64,000 nucleotides of DNA from CAWBLP01 sp963721065. GTDB taxonomy: Bacteria; Pseudomonadota; Alphaproteobacteria; Acetobacterales; Acetobacteraceae. Location of the stretch: contig CAVRHO010000004.1 of assembly GCA_963721065.1 (NCBI GenBank), positions 310,001 to 374,000 on the forward strand, in the 5' to 3' direction. The notes beneath the pieces are model-generated. The model was given only the letters and a program-made list of their open reading frames with translations. It was not told the origin of the DNA and did not search any database. Made by a program: the position numbers and the translations under genes. Positions 37,181-46,106 of this stretch are shown one piece after another (position 1 is the first letter of the stretch; each line of letters starts with the position of its first letter).

Positions 37181-38196
37181 CCGTCGATCCGGTGCCGCTG
37201 CCCGGCGGGATCGCGCACCTGGCCGTCCGCCTCCAGATACTCCGGCCCAAGCGGCACCTTGCCGAAGCCGCCGGGGATGTCGAGCACATAGGTGGGCCAG
37301 GCCAACCCGGTGACCCGCCCGCGCAACGCTTGCAGCAGGCGCCGCCCCTGTTCGATCGGCACGTGGAACCGGGCAGTGCCCGGGGCGGAGTCCAACTGGT
37401 GCAGGTAATAGGGCTTCACCCGCGCCGCGAGCATGGCGCGGAACAGCGCCTCCAGCACCGCGGGCGAATCGTTCACGCCGCGCAGCAGCACGCTCTGCCC
37501 CAGCACCGGGATGCCCAGCGCCTGCACGCGGCGCAGCGCGGCTTTCGCCTCCGGGGTGAATTCGCGCGGGTGGTTGGCATGCACCACCAGCCACATGGAT
37601 TTGTCGGTCTCCAGCGCGGCGGCGAGCGCGTCGGTCACCCGGTCCGGGTCGGCCACCGGCACGCGGGAGTGCACGCGGATCGTGTCCAGATGCGGGATCC
37701 GCGACAGCGCGGATACGATATCGGCCAGGCGGCGCGGCGACAGCATCAGCGGATCGCCGCCGGTCAGGATCACCTCGCGAATCGCGGGATGCGCGGCGAA
37801 CCAGGCATAGGCGGCCTGCAACTCCGCCTCGGTCAGCAGGCCCCCATCGGGACCCACATGTTCGCGGCGGAAGCAGAACCGGCAGTACACCGGGCAGACC
37901 AGCAGCGGCTTCAGCAGTGCGCGGTCCGCATAGCGGTGCACCACCCCTTTGATCGGCGACAGTGCGTCGTCGGCGATCGGGTCGGCGTGTTCATGCGGCG
38001 CGGTGGTCAGTTCCGCCGGGTCGGGGATGAACTGCCGGCCGATCGGGTCGCCGGGCTCGCGGATCAGCGCCTGCATCGCCGGGCTGACGGCGATGGCATA
38101 GCGCTGCTCCACCGCGGCGATGTCGTCGCGCCGGGTGGGCTCGATCAGCCCGGCCTCGGCCAGGGCATCGGCGGTTCGCAGGGTGGTCGAAGGCAT
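37177..38196 (-). CDS. epmB: EF-P lysine 2,3-aminomutase-like radical SAM enzyme
   Basis: A 339-residue radical SAM protein of the lysine 2,3-aminomutase family. The [4Fe-4S]-binding CxxxCxxC is CPVYCRFC with Cys101, Cys105 and Cys108; PLP-binding and substrate regions include VILTGGDPLML, RVHSRVPV and YLHQLDSAPG. The short length without the large C-terminal extension of KamA, and the epmA gene nearby, indicate EpmB, which makes (R)-beta-lysine for elongation factor P. Convergent with the 2OG oxygenase gene across an array that touches its stop codon. Confidence 0.92.
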   Translation of the reverse strand: MPSTTLRTADALAEAGLIEPTRRDDIAAVEQRYAIAVSPAMQALIREPGDPIGRQFIPDPAELTTAPHEHADPIADDALSPIKGVVHRYADRALLKPLLVCPVYCRFCFRREHVGPDGGLLTEAELQAAYAWFAAHPAIREVILTGGDPLMLSPRRLADIVSALSRIPHLDTIRVHSRVPVADPDRVTDALAAALETDKSMWLVVHANHPREFTPEAKAALRRVQALGIPVLGQSVLLRGVNDSPAVLEALFRAMLAARVKPYYLHQLDSAPGTARFHVPIEQGRRLLQALRGRVTGLAWPTYVLDIPGGFGKVPLGPEYLEADGQVRDPAGQRHRIDG

Positions 38197-38283
38197 GGCG
38201 GTGCGTTACGCCGATCGCGGGCAGGAGGCAAAGCCCCTCCCGCTCGTGACCGCGCCCCGGCGACAGCGGCGGGCAAAGGCGGC

Positions 38284-38457
38284 TCAGTAGTGCCAGTAGC
38301 CGCCGCCACCGAACAGCAGGAAAAGCAACAGAATCACCAGGATCAGGGTAAGTCCGCCGCCATACGGGGCGCCGCCGTAGTAGCCGGAGCGGTACCCGTA
38401 ATAGCCACCGCCGCCGAACAGCAGCAGGATGACCAGGATCAGCAGAATGAGGCCCAT
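38284..38457 (-). CDS. Small Gly-rich two-helix membrane protein
   Basis: A 57-residue protein, MGLILLILVILLLFGGGGYY followed by GYRSGYYGGAPYGGG and a second hydrophobic stretch LTLILVILLLFLLFGGGGYW. The two halves look like an internal duplication: each is a hydrophobic helix ending in GGGGY. It resembles DUF3309-type small membrane proteins, but I cannot assign a function. An in-frame extension upstream to 38652 would overlap epmA on the other strand and is not supported; AAAGGG precedes ATG 38457. It lies between epmB and the divergent epmA. Confidence 0.72.
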   Translation of the reverse strand: MGLILLILVILLLFGGGGYYGYRSGYYGGAPYGGGLTLILVILLLFLLFGGGGYWHY

Positions 38458-38569
38458 ATGAACGCCCTTTCGCTTGTGTACGATTGTCATTTGGTATTCA
38501 TCAAGGCCACGAACCGGCCGGAATGTGGTCCTGGCGTGGCCCGGGCGGCCCGGCGGTAACCTCTGCGTC

Positions 38570-39577
38570 ATGCCCAGCCCCACCTGGCACCCCGACAGCC
38601 TGGCCGGCCGCCTGCCCTTCCTGCGCCGCCGCGGCCGCCTGGCCGCCGCCACCCGCGCCTTCTTCGCCGCCCGCGGCTACACCGAGGTGGAAACGCCCTA
38701 TGCCGTGTCCGCCCCGGGCGAGGAGGTGCATCTCCGCCCCTTCACCACGCGCCGCGAATACCCGGACGGCACGTCTGATCCGCTGTGGCTGCACACCAGC
38801 CCGGAATTCGCCATGAAGCGCCTGCTGGTGGCCGGCGCCGGCCCGATCTTCCAGCTCGCCCGGGTGTGGCGGAACGGCGAGGGCAGCGCACTGCACGCCC
38901 CCGAGTTCACCATGCTGGAATGGTACCGCCCCGGCGCCGGCATGGACGCGCTGATCGCGGAGACCACCGCCCTGCTGCGCGCCGTGCTGCCCCCCACCGT
39001 GACCTGCCGCGGCATCACCACCGACCTGGGCGCCATCGAGCGCCTGACCGTCGCCGACGCCTTCGCCCGCCATGCCGGCGCGGACCTGCTGGGCACGCTG
39101 GAGGACGCCCCTGCCCTGGCCGCCTCGGCCGGCACCCGGCTGCGGGACGGCGAAACCTGGGAAGACCTGTTCTTCCGCCTCCTTCTGGAGCGCATCGAGC
39201 CGCAGCTCGGCCGCGCCCATCCCACCTTCCTGACCCACTGGCCGGCGCCGCAGGCGGCGCTGGCCCGGCGCGACCCGGCCGACCCGCGTGTCGCCGAACG
39301 ATTCGAGCTGTTCGTCTGCGGCCTCGAACTCGCCAACGCCTTCGTCGAGCTGACCGACCCCGTGGAGCAGCGCGCCCGCTTCCTGGCCGACCGCCAGCGC
39401 CGCCACGCGCTGTATGGGCCGGACTGGCCGCTGGATGAGGACTTCCTCGCCGCGCTCGAATTCGGCATGCCGCCATCCGCCGGCATCGCGCTGGGGTTCG
39501 ACCGCCTGGCGATGCTGGCCGCCGGCGCCGACCGGATCGCCCAGGTTTTGTGGCTGCCACCGGCCGATCTTGCGTAA
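38570..39577 (+). CDS. epmA: EF-P lysine ligase (PoxA/GenX, class II LysRS-like)
   Basis: A 335-residue paralogue of the lysyl-tRNA synthetase catalytic core lacking the anticodon-binding domain. Class II motif 2 appears in FQLARVWRNGEGSALHAPEF and motif 3 in SAGIALGFDRLAML. EpmA activates (R)-beta-lysine made by EpmB and attaches it to a conserved lysine of elongation factor P, which helps ribosomes through polyproline stretches. Start ATG 38570 (MPSPTWHPDSL) is typical for the family. The pairing with epmB on the opposite strand supports the assignment; efp itself is not in the window. Confidence 0.94.
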   Translation: MPSPTWHPDSLAGRLPFLRRRGRLAAATRAFFAARGYTEVETPYAVSAPGEEVHLRPFTTRREYPDGTSDPLWLHTSPEFAMKRLLVAGAGPIFQLARVWRNGEGSALHAPEFTMLEWYRPGAGMDALIAETTALLRAVLPPTVTCRGITTDLGAIERLTVADAFARHAGADLLGTLEDAPALAASAGTRLRDGETWEDLFFRLLLERIEPQLGRAHPTFLTHWPAPQAALARRDPADPRVAERFELFVCGLELANAFVELTDPVEQRARFLADRQRRHALYGPDWPLDEDFLAALEFGMPPSAGIALGFDRLAMLAAGADRIAQVLWLPPADLA

Positions 39578-39624
39578 AGTCGCAATTTCACGACAGTCGT
39601 TCCGATAGACGTGGAGGTCACCCG

Positions 39625-39981
39625 ATGCGCCGAATCGTGCCTGTGCTGGTGCTGCTGCTGATGGCCGGCTGCACCAATGGACTGGCGCAGCGGCAGGCCT
39701 ACCTGTCGCAGTTCATCGGCCAGCCCGTGTCGTACCTGGTGCAGGTGGCCGGGGTGCCGAACCGGACCTACACCACCAACGGCATCCAGTACCTCGCCTA
39801 TACCGAGAGCCGCGTGGAAGTCATTCCCGGCATACCCCCGTACGGCTGGGGACCGCCCTACTGGGGCTGGTACGGCGCCGGGTTCCCGCCGGAGGTGGTG
39901 AACCGGATCTGCGAGACCACCTTCGCCGCGACCGACAACATCGTGCGGTCCTACACCCTGCGCGGCAACGCCTGCGGGTAG
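39625..39981 (+). CDS. Small lipoprotein
   Basis: A 118-residue exported lipoprotein: signal MRRIVPVLVLLLMAGC with the lipobox LMAGC placing the acylated cysteine at position 16. The mature part contains an aromatic/Pro/Gly-rich segment (GIPPYGWGPPYWGWYGAG) and two later cysteines (ICETTF and NACG) that could form a disulfide. It resembles short hypothetical lipoproteins of acetic acid bacteria and relatives with SmpA/BamE-like beginnings (IGQPVSYLVQVAGVPN). GTGGAGGTCACCCG precedes the start. Function unknown. Confidence 0.78.
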   Translation: MRRIVPVLVLLLMAGCTNGLAQRQAYLSQFIGQPVSYLVQVAGVPNRTYTTNGIQYLAYTESRVEVIPGIPPYGWGPPYWGWYGAGFPPEVVNRICETTFAATDNIVRSYTLRGNACG

Positions 39982-40017
39982 CGGACCGCAAACAACAGAC
40001 CTCATGGGAGCGTCCGT

Positions 40018-40788
40018 ATGCTGACAACCGATAACTTCCGGCTCGACGGGCGCGTCGCCCTGGTCACCGGCTCCGGCCGCAATATCGGCCGAGCGATCGC
40101 CGAGGCGTTTGCTGCGGCGGGCGCCCGGGTGGTGGTGAACGGCCATCGGGATGGCGCGGCGCTGGAGGAAGTCGCGCAGGGCATCCGCGACCGCGGCGGG
40201 GAAGCGCTGCCGGTCCTGGCCGACGTGTCGGACGATGCCGCGGTGGGCCGCCTGGTCGGCAGCGCGGTGGAGGCGTTCGGCGGCCTGGACATCGTCGTGT
40301 CCAATGTCGGCATCCGCAAATACCGCGCCTTCCTGGAAATCACGCCGGAGGAGTGGGATGCGGTGCTGCGCACCAACCTGTCCGCCTCCTTCTACCTGGC
40401 GCGGCACGCCATTCCGCACATGCGGGCGCGCAAGTGGGGGCGGGTGATCGTGATCTCCGGCGCCGACGGGTTCTGGGGCCACGTGACCCACCGGGCGCCG
40501 AACCTGGCAGCCAAGTCGGGCATGCACGGGCTGGCCAAGGCGATCGCCCGCGAATTCGGCGCGGACGGCATCACCGCCAACACCGTCTCCCCCGGACCGA
40601 TCGAGACGGTGCGTGACTGGACGCAATACGTGCACCAGCCGCGGGAGCGGGTCACCGCGGAGATCCCGCTGGGCCGCTACGGCGACGTGGACGAGATCGC
40701 CGGCGCCTGCCTGTTCCTGGCCAGCCCGGCGGGCGGCTACGTTTCCGGCCAGGTGCTGCACGTCAACGGCGGGCACAACATGTACTGA
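40018..40788 (+). CDS. SDR-family oxidoreductase lacking the canonical catalytic Tyr
   Basis: A 256-residue short-chain dehydrogenase/reductase. The NAD(P)-binding TGSGRNIGRA, the SNVG (NNAG-like) strand and the C-terminal GQVLHVNGG are present. The catalytic Ser is Ser147 (VISGADG) and Lys is Lys166, but the Tyr of YxxxK is replaced: the sequence is PNLAAKSG, with Asn162 in its place. Classical SDR chemistry would be impaired, so a different proton donor or a non-oxidoreductase role is possible. The sugar-acid kinase gene starts 3 bp after the stop, indicating an operon. Confidence 0.87.
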   Translation: MLTTDNFRLDGRVALVTGSGRNIGRAIAEAFAAAGARVVVNGHRDGAALEEVAQGIRDRGGEALPVLADVSDDAAVGRLVGSAVEAFGGLDIVVSNVGIRKYRAFLEITPEEWDAVLRTNLSASFYLARHAIPHMRARKWGRVIVISGADGFWGHVTHRAPNLAAKSGMHGLAKAIAREFGADGITANTVSPGPIETVRDWTQYVHQPRERVTAEIPLGRYGDVDEIAGACLFLASPAGGYVSGQVLHVNGGHNMY

Positions 40789-40790
40789 CC

Positions 40791-41807
40791 ATGCTGCGCC
40801 TGCTCGCCGACGACCTGACCGGCGCGCTGGACAGCGCCGCCCGCTTCGTGCCGCTGACCGGGCCGGTGCCGGTGGTGTGGTCCGCCGCCGCCGTCCCTTC
40901 AGGCGCGGTGGCGATAGACAGCGGCACGCGGGAGCTGGACGCCCCCGCGGCGGCCGAGCGGGTGGCCAGGCTGGCCCCGCTGCTGGCCGACGGTGCGCCG
41001 GCGTTCAAGAAGATCGACAGCCTGTTGCGCGGCCATGTCGCGGCCGAACTGGCGGCCTGCCTGCCGTTGTTCGACCGCTGCATCCTGGCCCCGGCCTTCC
41101 CCTTTCAGGGCCGCATCACAAGGGGCGGCCGGCAACTGGTGCGGGACGGCGCCGGCTGGCGCGATGCCGAGGTCGATCTCCGCGCCGCGCTGCGCCCCCT
41201 CGGCCCGCGGGTCGAGCTGTGCGACGCGGCAACGGATGCCGATCTCGACGCGATCGTGGCCGTCGGTCGGTCGCTGCCCGGCCGCGTGCTGTGGTGCGGC
41301 ACCGGCGGGCTGGCCGGCGCCCTGGCAGGCGCGCGCCCGGTCCCCTGTCCGGCGCTGCCGCGGCCGGTGCTGGCGCTGATCGGCTCCGACCACCCGGTGG
41401 CACGGGCACAGTTGGCCGCGGCGGAGGCCTGCCTGCACCGCCTGGCGCCAAGCCCCGGCGGATCGGCCGGGGCGGTCACCGCATTGCTGGAGCGTGGCGC
41501 CGCCGCAGTCTGCGCCGCCGTGCCGGACGGCACCGACCGAACAGACGCGGCCCGGCACATCGGCGCGACCTTCGCCGCCCTGCTCGGCGGGCTGCCCCGC
41601 CCTGGCACGCTGGTCGTCGCCGGTGGCGAGACGCTGCGCGGCCTGTGCGAGCGCCTGGGCGTCAAACGGCTTGCGGTGGACGGCGAGGTCGCGCCGGGCG
41701 TGCCGACATCGCGGATGTGCGGCGGGCCGTGGGACGGGCAGCGCGTGGTGTCCAAGTCCGGCGCCTTCGGCGACACCGGCTTCCTGGCCCGCCTGCTGGG
41801 CCTGTAG
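40791..41807 (+). CDS. Four-carbon acid sugar kinase family protein
   Basis: A 338-residue kinase of the OtnK/DUF1537 family, which phosphorylates threonate, erythronate and similar acids with ATP. The N-terminal LADDLTGALD, the middle FKKIDSLLRGHVAAEL and the C-terminal VAGGETLRGLCERLGV and SKSGAFG correspond to the family's substrate and nucleotide sites. It is shorter than most members (about 420 residues), mainly in the middle. Three bases separate it from the SDR gene, suggesting a joint pathway on a sugar acid. The aldolase and dehydrogenase usually found with these kinases are not next to it; an HpcH/HpaI aldolase is 1.2 kb away. Confidence 0.85.
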   Translation: MLRLLADDLTGALDSAARFVPLTGPVPVVWSAAAVPSGAVAIDSGTRELDAPAAAERVARLAPLLADGAPAFKKIDSLLRGHVAAELAACLPLFDRCILAPAFPFQGRITRGGRQLVRDGAGWRDAEVDLRAALRPLGPRVELCDAATDADLDAIVAVGRSLPGRVLWCGTGGLAGALAGARPVPCPALPRPVLALIGSDHPVARAQLAAAEACLHRLAPSPGGSAGAVTALLERGAAAVCAAVPDGTDRTDAARHIGATFAALLGGLPRPGTLVVAGGETLRGLCERLGVKRLAVDGEVAPGVPTSRMCGGPWDGQRVVSKSGAFGDTGFLARLLGL

Positions 41808-41951
41808 CGGCAACCGGCGCGGAGCGTGGATGGCAGGGAGCCGGCTCAAGGCCATGACGGGAGGCGCACGGTTCAATCCCGGCCCGTGGTCGAGGGGAGA
41901 GGCTTTGTGTGGGCCCACCCCAACTTCTCGTGGGGGATGCGAGCGCAGCAG

Positions 41952-42292
41952 GAAAGCAAGTCATACACAGAGTTTCACCAAGTGCACACAGAGTTTCACA
42001 GAGCATTTTACCAACCCGCATTGGGGGTTGGCACACTGCCGACCGCTCAGCCTCACAGCCCGCGTAGGCGGACCATCCAGTTGTTTTTGTAGCTACAATC
42101 AGCGAAAGTCATAGATGACCGGCGTTCGCCGACCATGAGGTCAGGTTAATGACCAACGATCGAACGATATACCCGTTGGCGTTAAATATTCGGGCAGACT
42201 TACGAATACCCCATGCTTAGCGAAATTTCGAGATACGGATCTCAGTGAAACTCTGTGTGCACTCGGTGCAACTCTGTGTATGGCTTGCTTTC
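41952..42292. repeat. Long inverted repeat (52-bp arms) enclosing a MITE copy
   Basis: The left arm 41952-42003 and right arm 42241-42292 are reverse complements with about four mismatches. Both carry the phrase ACACAGAGTTTCAC twice, with GTGCAC between. The interior holds the MITE copy at 42009-42181. A single similar arm fragment occurs at 15146-15190. I find no gene in 41808-42357. Confidence 0.8.
42009..42181. mobile_element. Palindromic MITE-like element, copy 3
   Basis: The left end TACCAACCCGCAT is identical to copy 1; the right end (GATATACCCGTTGGCG, complementary strand) has decayed. The inner GTTTTTGTAGCTACAATCAGC loop matches copy 1 (TTTTCGTAGCTGCCATCAGC). It lies wholly inside the long inverted repeat 41952-42292. 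Confidence 0.65.
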
Positions 42293-42357
42293 TATCCACG
42301 GGCGAGAACCAAGTCCGCCGCATTGTGACCACCCAACCCGATGCCGGGCGGGCGGCG

Positions 42358-42771
42358 TCACCGCGGCCAGTCCAACTTTGGTTCCCGCCGCTTCGGGCGG
42401 GCCGCCGGCGACGGAGGCGGCCGGTCCGGCGGCGCTTCCTCCTCCTCGTCATCCGCCTCCATCTCGTGCGCGGCCGGCGGAATCGGCGGGCGACTTGATA
42501 TAGGCGGCGCCGGTTCCACCCGCGGCTCGGGCGCGTAGATCTCCTCGAAATCCACCGGCTGCCCGGCCGCGTCCGGCATGTGCAGCATCAGGTGACGGAT
42601 CTCGTTCTGAAGCTCGTCCAGGCGGGCGTCGATCATCTCCAGCCGGCTCTTCACCCCGATCACGCTGAACGGCATGAACAGGAATGCCAGCGCGTACAGC
42701 AGGATGGGGATCAGCAGAAGAACCGGGACCCACCAGGGCAACCAGTCCGGCAGGGTAAAGGGCAGCGTCAT
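42358..42771 (-). CDS. Hypothetical single-pass membrane protein with acidic Pro-rich tail
   Basis: A 137-residue protein with a membrane helix at about 13-36 (WVPVLLLIPILLYALAFLF), a short coiled-coil-like stretch (RLEMIDARLDELQNEIRHL) and a low-complexity tail rich in Pro and Glu (MEADDEEEEAPPDRPPPS). The topology is probably a short outside end with the rest in the cytoplasm. I do not recognise a named family; similar proteins are annotated as hypothetical in related bacteria. It is isolated, with repeats on its 3' side. Confidence 0.7.
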   Translation of the reverse strand: MTLPFTLPDWLPWWVPVLLLIPILLYALAFLFMPFSVIGVKSRLEMIDARLDELQNEIRHLMLHMPDAAGQPVDFEEIYAPEPRVEPAPPISSRPPIPPAAHEMEADDEEEEAPPDRPPPSPAARPKRREPKLDWPR

Positions 42772-43019
42772 ACCCGGCAGGGTAGCATCCCCGGGCGATC
42801 ACAATCCATCAACGCGCACCCCGGGTCGCACCAGAAATGCATGGAGCTTTCGCGCCGTCCCCGGCACCAGCCTCCGCCGCCGCAAGCCGGGCGCCGTCCA
42901 ACCGTCTTCACGCGCCGTACGACCGCCCCCCACAGAGTAAACACGCGGGGTGTTTCCGCCTACACTGCCCGCACACCGCCGGCACCGAACCGGCGGGCCA
43001 CACCCCGGAGGAAACAACG

Positions 43020-43817
43020 ATGCCCACCGAAATCGGCGTGAACCACGCCAAACAGAAGCTGGCCGCCAACGAGCTGGTCCTGTGCATGGGCGTCAACCAG
43101 CTCCGCACCCCGAACATCGCGATGATCGCCGCGTCCTGCGGCTTCGACGCGATCTATATCGACCTGGAGCACAACCCCACCGCGCTGGAAACCGCCGCCG
43201 CGATCTGCGTCGCCGCCCTGGGCATGGGCATCACCCCGATCGCCCGCGTCACCTCGCACGACCCGCACGACGCCACCCGCATCCTGGACTGCGGCGCGCA
43301 AGGCGTGATGGTGCCGCACATCCAGAACGCCGCCGAGGCCCGCGCCGTGGTCCAGGCCTGCCGCTTCGCCCCACACGGCCACCGCTCCGCCGCCGGCACC
43401 ACACCGGCGCTGGGCTACGCGCCGTTGCCGCAGCCGGAAATCAACCGCCGGCTGAACGAGAACACCCTGCTGATGGCCATGCTGGAAACCCCCGAGGCAA
43501 TCGAGAACGTGCGGGAGATCGCTGCGGTGGACGGCATCGACACGCTGCATATCGGCTCCACCGACCTCAGCACCGAAATGGGGATCCCCGGCGACTACAA
43601 GCACCCGCGCATGCGCGCCGCGTTCGAGGCGGTGGCGCAGGCCGCCAGGGCGAACGGCAAGTCGATGGGCGTCGGCGGCGTGCGCGAGGACCTGGAATTC
43701 CAGTCCTGGCTGCTGCAGCTCGGCGTGCGCTACCTGACCGGCGGATCCGATGTCGGCTACATCCTCAGCGCCGGCCGTCGCGACGTGCGGCAGTTGCGCG
43801 ATGTCGCGCTCGGCTGA
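43020..43817 (+). CDS. HpcH/HpaI aldolase family protein
   Basis: A 265-residue class II pyruvate aldolase-like TIM barrel. The N-terminal FDAIYIDLEHNP supplies the metal-ligand Glu region, and MLETPEAIENVREIAAVDG and LHIGSTDLSTEMG are characteristic. Such enzymes cleave or form 2-keto-hydroxy acids such as 4-hydroxy-2-ketoheptanedioate with a divalent metal. The exact substrate cannot be deduced. ATG 43020 has a strong GGAGGAAACAACG site. It stands between the hypothetical membrane protein and transketolase. Confidence 0.88.
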   Translation: MPTEIGVNHAKQKLAANELVLCMGVNQLRTPNIAMIAASCGFDAIYIDLEHNPTALETAAAICVAALGMGITPIARVTSHDPHDATRILDCGAQGVMVPHIQNAAEARAVVQACRFAPHGHRSAAGTTPALGYAPLPQPEINRRLNENTLLMAMLETPEAIENVREIAAVDGIDTLHIGSTDLSTEMGIPGDYKHPRMRAAFEAVAQAARANGKSMGVGGVREDLEFQSWLLQLGVRYLTGGSDVGYILSAGRRDVRQLRDVALG

Positions 43818-44032
43818 TTGGCACCGCCTCCGACCATTGCAACTGCTGTCGATCGTACCAATTGGCCTGAGAGGTCCGGGGGCGGAATGGCAATGCCCCC
43901 GGTCCGATCCGCCCGCCCGAAGGCCACGCCCGTGGTCAGGGCATTCGCCCGCGCACCCGATGCGGGGCCGCCGGCCCCCTTGCCGGCCCCCGGCCCTGCC
44001 CCTATAGCCGCGCGGCACCGAGGAGGAGCGTA

Positions 44033-46069
44033 ATGGCTGCCACCGCAGAACTCGTTGCCGACAATCCCGCCCTGGCCCGCCAGGCGGAGATCCTGGCACG
44101 CCCGATCACGCCCGAGCGGCGCATGGCCGACTGCATCCGCGCCCTGGCGATCGACGCCACCCAGGCGGCGAACTCCGGCCATCCCGGCCTGCCCATGGGC
44201 ATGGCCGATGTCGCCACCACGCTGTGGGGCCGGTTCCACAAGTTCGACGCCGCCGATCCGCGCTGGCCGGACCGCGACCGCTTCGTGCTGTCGGCCGGCC
44301 ACGGCTCCATGCTGCTCTATGCCCTGATCTACCTGACCGGCCACACCGGCATGACGATCGAGGACATCCGCAACTTCCGCCAGTTGCACTCCCCCGCCGC
44401 CGGCCACCCCGAATACGGTGAACACCCCGCCATCGAGACCACCACCGGTCCGTTGGGCCAGGGCATCGCCACCGCCGTGGGCATGGCGCTGGCCGAGCGG
44501 ATGATGGCCGCGCGCTTCGGCAAGTCGCTGGTGGACCACCGCACCTGGGTGATCGCCTCGGACGGCGACATGATGGAGGGCATCAGCCACGAGGCCGGCG
44601 CCCTGGCCGGCCATCTGTGCCTGAACAAGCTGGCGGTGCTGTACGACGACAACCACGTCTCGATCGACGGCAACACCGCGCTGTCCTTCTCCGAGGACGT
44701 GCTGAAGCGCTTCACCGCCTATGGCTGGGCCACCAAGCGGGTGGACGGGCACGATCCGCAGCAGGTCGCCGCGGCGCTGTCCTTCGCCATGCGCTCGAAA
44801 AAGCCGACGCTGATCGCCTGCAGCACGATCATCGGCCTGGGCGCGCCGCACAAGGCCGGCACCAACGCGGTGCACGGCAGCGCCCTGGGCGCCGAGGAGG
44901 CCGCCGGCGCCAAGGCCGCGCTGGGCTGGCATGAACCCGCCTTCGCCATACCGGGTGACCTTCTGGAGCAGTGGCACACCGTCGGCAGCCGCGGCGCCAC
45001 CGCCCGCCGGTCCTGGCTGAAGCGCCTGGCCCGCCACAGCATGCGCGCCGAGTTCGAACGCACCATCGCCGGCCGCCTGCCGGAGAACTTCCACGAGGCG
45101 GTCGCCGCGCTGAAGCAGAGCTTCGCCGACAGCAAGCCCAAGCTGGCCACCCGCCAGTCCAGCCAGAAATGCCTGGAGGCGCTGATCCCCGCGGTCCCCG
45201 AACTGATCGGCGGATCGGCCGACCTGACCGGGTCCAACCTGACCCTGGTGAAGGGCATGGGCAACGTGTCGGCAGGCAACTACGCCGGCCGCTACATCCA
45301 CTACGGCGTGCGCGAGCACGGCATGTGCGCCGCCGCCAACGGCATCGCGCTGCATGGCGGGCTGATTCCCTACACCGGCACGTTCTTCGTGTTCAGCGAC
45401 TACATGCGCCCGGCCATTCGCATGGGCGCGATCATGCGCCAGCGCGTGATCCACGTGATGACGCACGATTCGATCGGCCTGGGCGAGGACGGCCCCACCC
45501 ACCAGCCGGTGGAGCACCTGGCCAGCCTGCGCGCCATGCCCAACCTGCACGTCTATCGCCCGGCCGACGCCATGGAGACGGCCGAGTGCTGGGAACTGGC
45601 GCTGCGCCGCACCGAAGGCCCCAGCCTGCTGGTGCTCACCCGCCAGGGGCTGCCCGCCCAGCGCACCGACGTTGCGGAGAACCGCTGCGCCCGCGGCGGC
45701 TACGTGCTGGCGGAAGCGGAAGGCCCGCGCCAGGCGACGCTGATCGCCACCGGCTCGGAAGTGCCGATCGCCATGGACGCCCGCGAGCGCCTGGCTGCCG
45801 AGGGCATCGCCGTCGCCGTCGTCTCCCTGCCCTGCTGGCGCCTGTTCGAGCAGCAGGACGCGGCCTACCGCGCCGAGGTGCTGGGCGGTGCCCCACGCAT
45901 CGGCATCGAGGCCGCCGCCGAGTTCGGCTGGGACAAGTGGCTGGGTCCGGACGGCGTGTTCATCGGCATGCCGGGCTTCGGGGCGTCGGCCAATTACGGC
46001 GACCTCTACAAGCATTTCGGCCTGACCCCGGAAGCCATCGTCGCCGCGGTCCGCAAGCGGCTCGGCTGA
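44033..46069 (+). CDS. tkt: Transketolase
   Basis: A 678-residue thiamine-diphosphate enzyme of the pentose phosphate pathway and, in autotrophs, the Calvin cycle; it transfers two-carbon ketol units. Landmarks are SGHPGLPMGMADV, the ThDP/Mg motif SDGDMMEGISHEAGALAGHL ending in the NN-like DDNH, the pyrimidine-domain GVREHGMCAAANG with the catalytic Glu, and HDSIGLGEDGPTHQPVEHL. AGGAGGAGCGTA precedes ATG 44033. Monocistronic, followed by a terminator-like hairpin at 46079-46106. No other Calvin-cycle genes are adjacent. Confidence 0.96.
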   Translation: MAATAELVADNPALARQAEILARPITPERRMADCIRALAIDATQAANSGHPGLPMGMADVATTLWGRFHKFDAADPRWPDRDRFVLSAGHGSMLLYALIYLTGHTGMTIEDIRNFRQLHSPAAGHPEYGEHPAIETTTGPLGQGIATAVGMALAERMMAARFGKSLVDHRTWVIASDGDMMEGISHEAGALAGHLCLNKLAVLYDDNHVSIDGNTALSFSEDVLKRFTAYGWATKRVDGHDPQQVAAALSFAMRSKKPTLIACSTIIGLGAPHKAGTNAVHGSALGAEEAAGAKAALGWHEPAFAIPGDLLEQWHTVGSRGATARRSWLKRLARHSMRAEFERTIAGRLPENFHEAVAALKQSFADSKPKLATRQSSQKCLEALIPAVPELIGGSADLTGSNLTLVKGMGNVSAGNYAGRYIHYGVREHGMCAAANGIALHGGLIPYTGTFFVFSDYMRPAIRMGAIMRQRVIHVMTHDSIGLGEDGPTHQPVEHLASLRAMPNLHVYRPADAMETAECWELALRRTEGPSLLVLTRQGLPAQRTDVAENRCARGGYVLAEAEGPRQATLIATGSEVPIAMDARERLAAEGIAVAVVSLPCWRLFEQQDAAYRAEVLGGAPRIGIEAAAEFGWDKWLGPDGVFIGMPGFGASANYGDLYKHFGLTPEAIVAAVRKRLG

Positions 46070-46078
46070 CCGGACCGG

Positions 46079-46106
46079 CCGCCGCGGCGTTCCGGCGTCG
46101 CGGCGG
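46079..46106 (+). terminator. Hairpin downstream of transketolase
   Basis: CCGCCGCG (46079-46086) pairs with CGCGGCGG (46099-46106) around a 12-base loop, followed by TTGTCTCCTT. Position ten bases after the tkt stop fits a rho-independent terminator, though the T-run is weak. In 46107-46393 I see only a doubtful 82-codon ORF (46115-46363) that I do not support. Confidence 0.6.
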
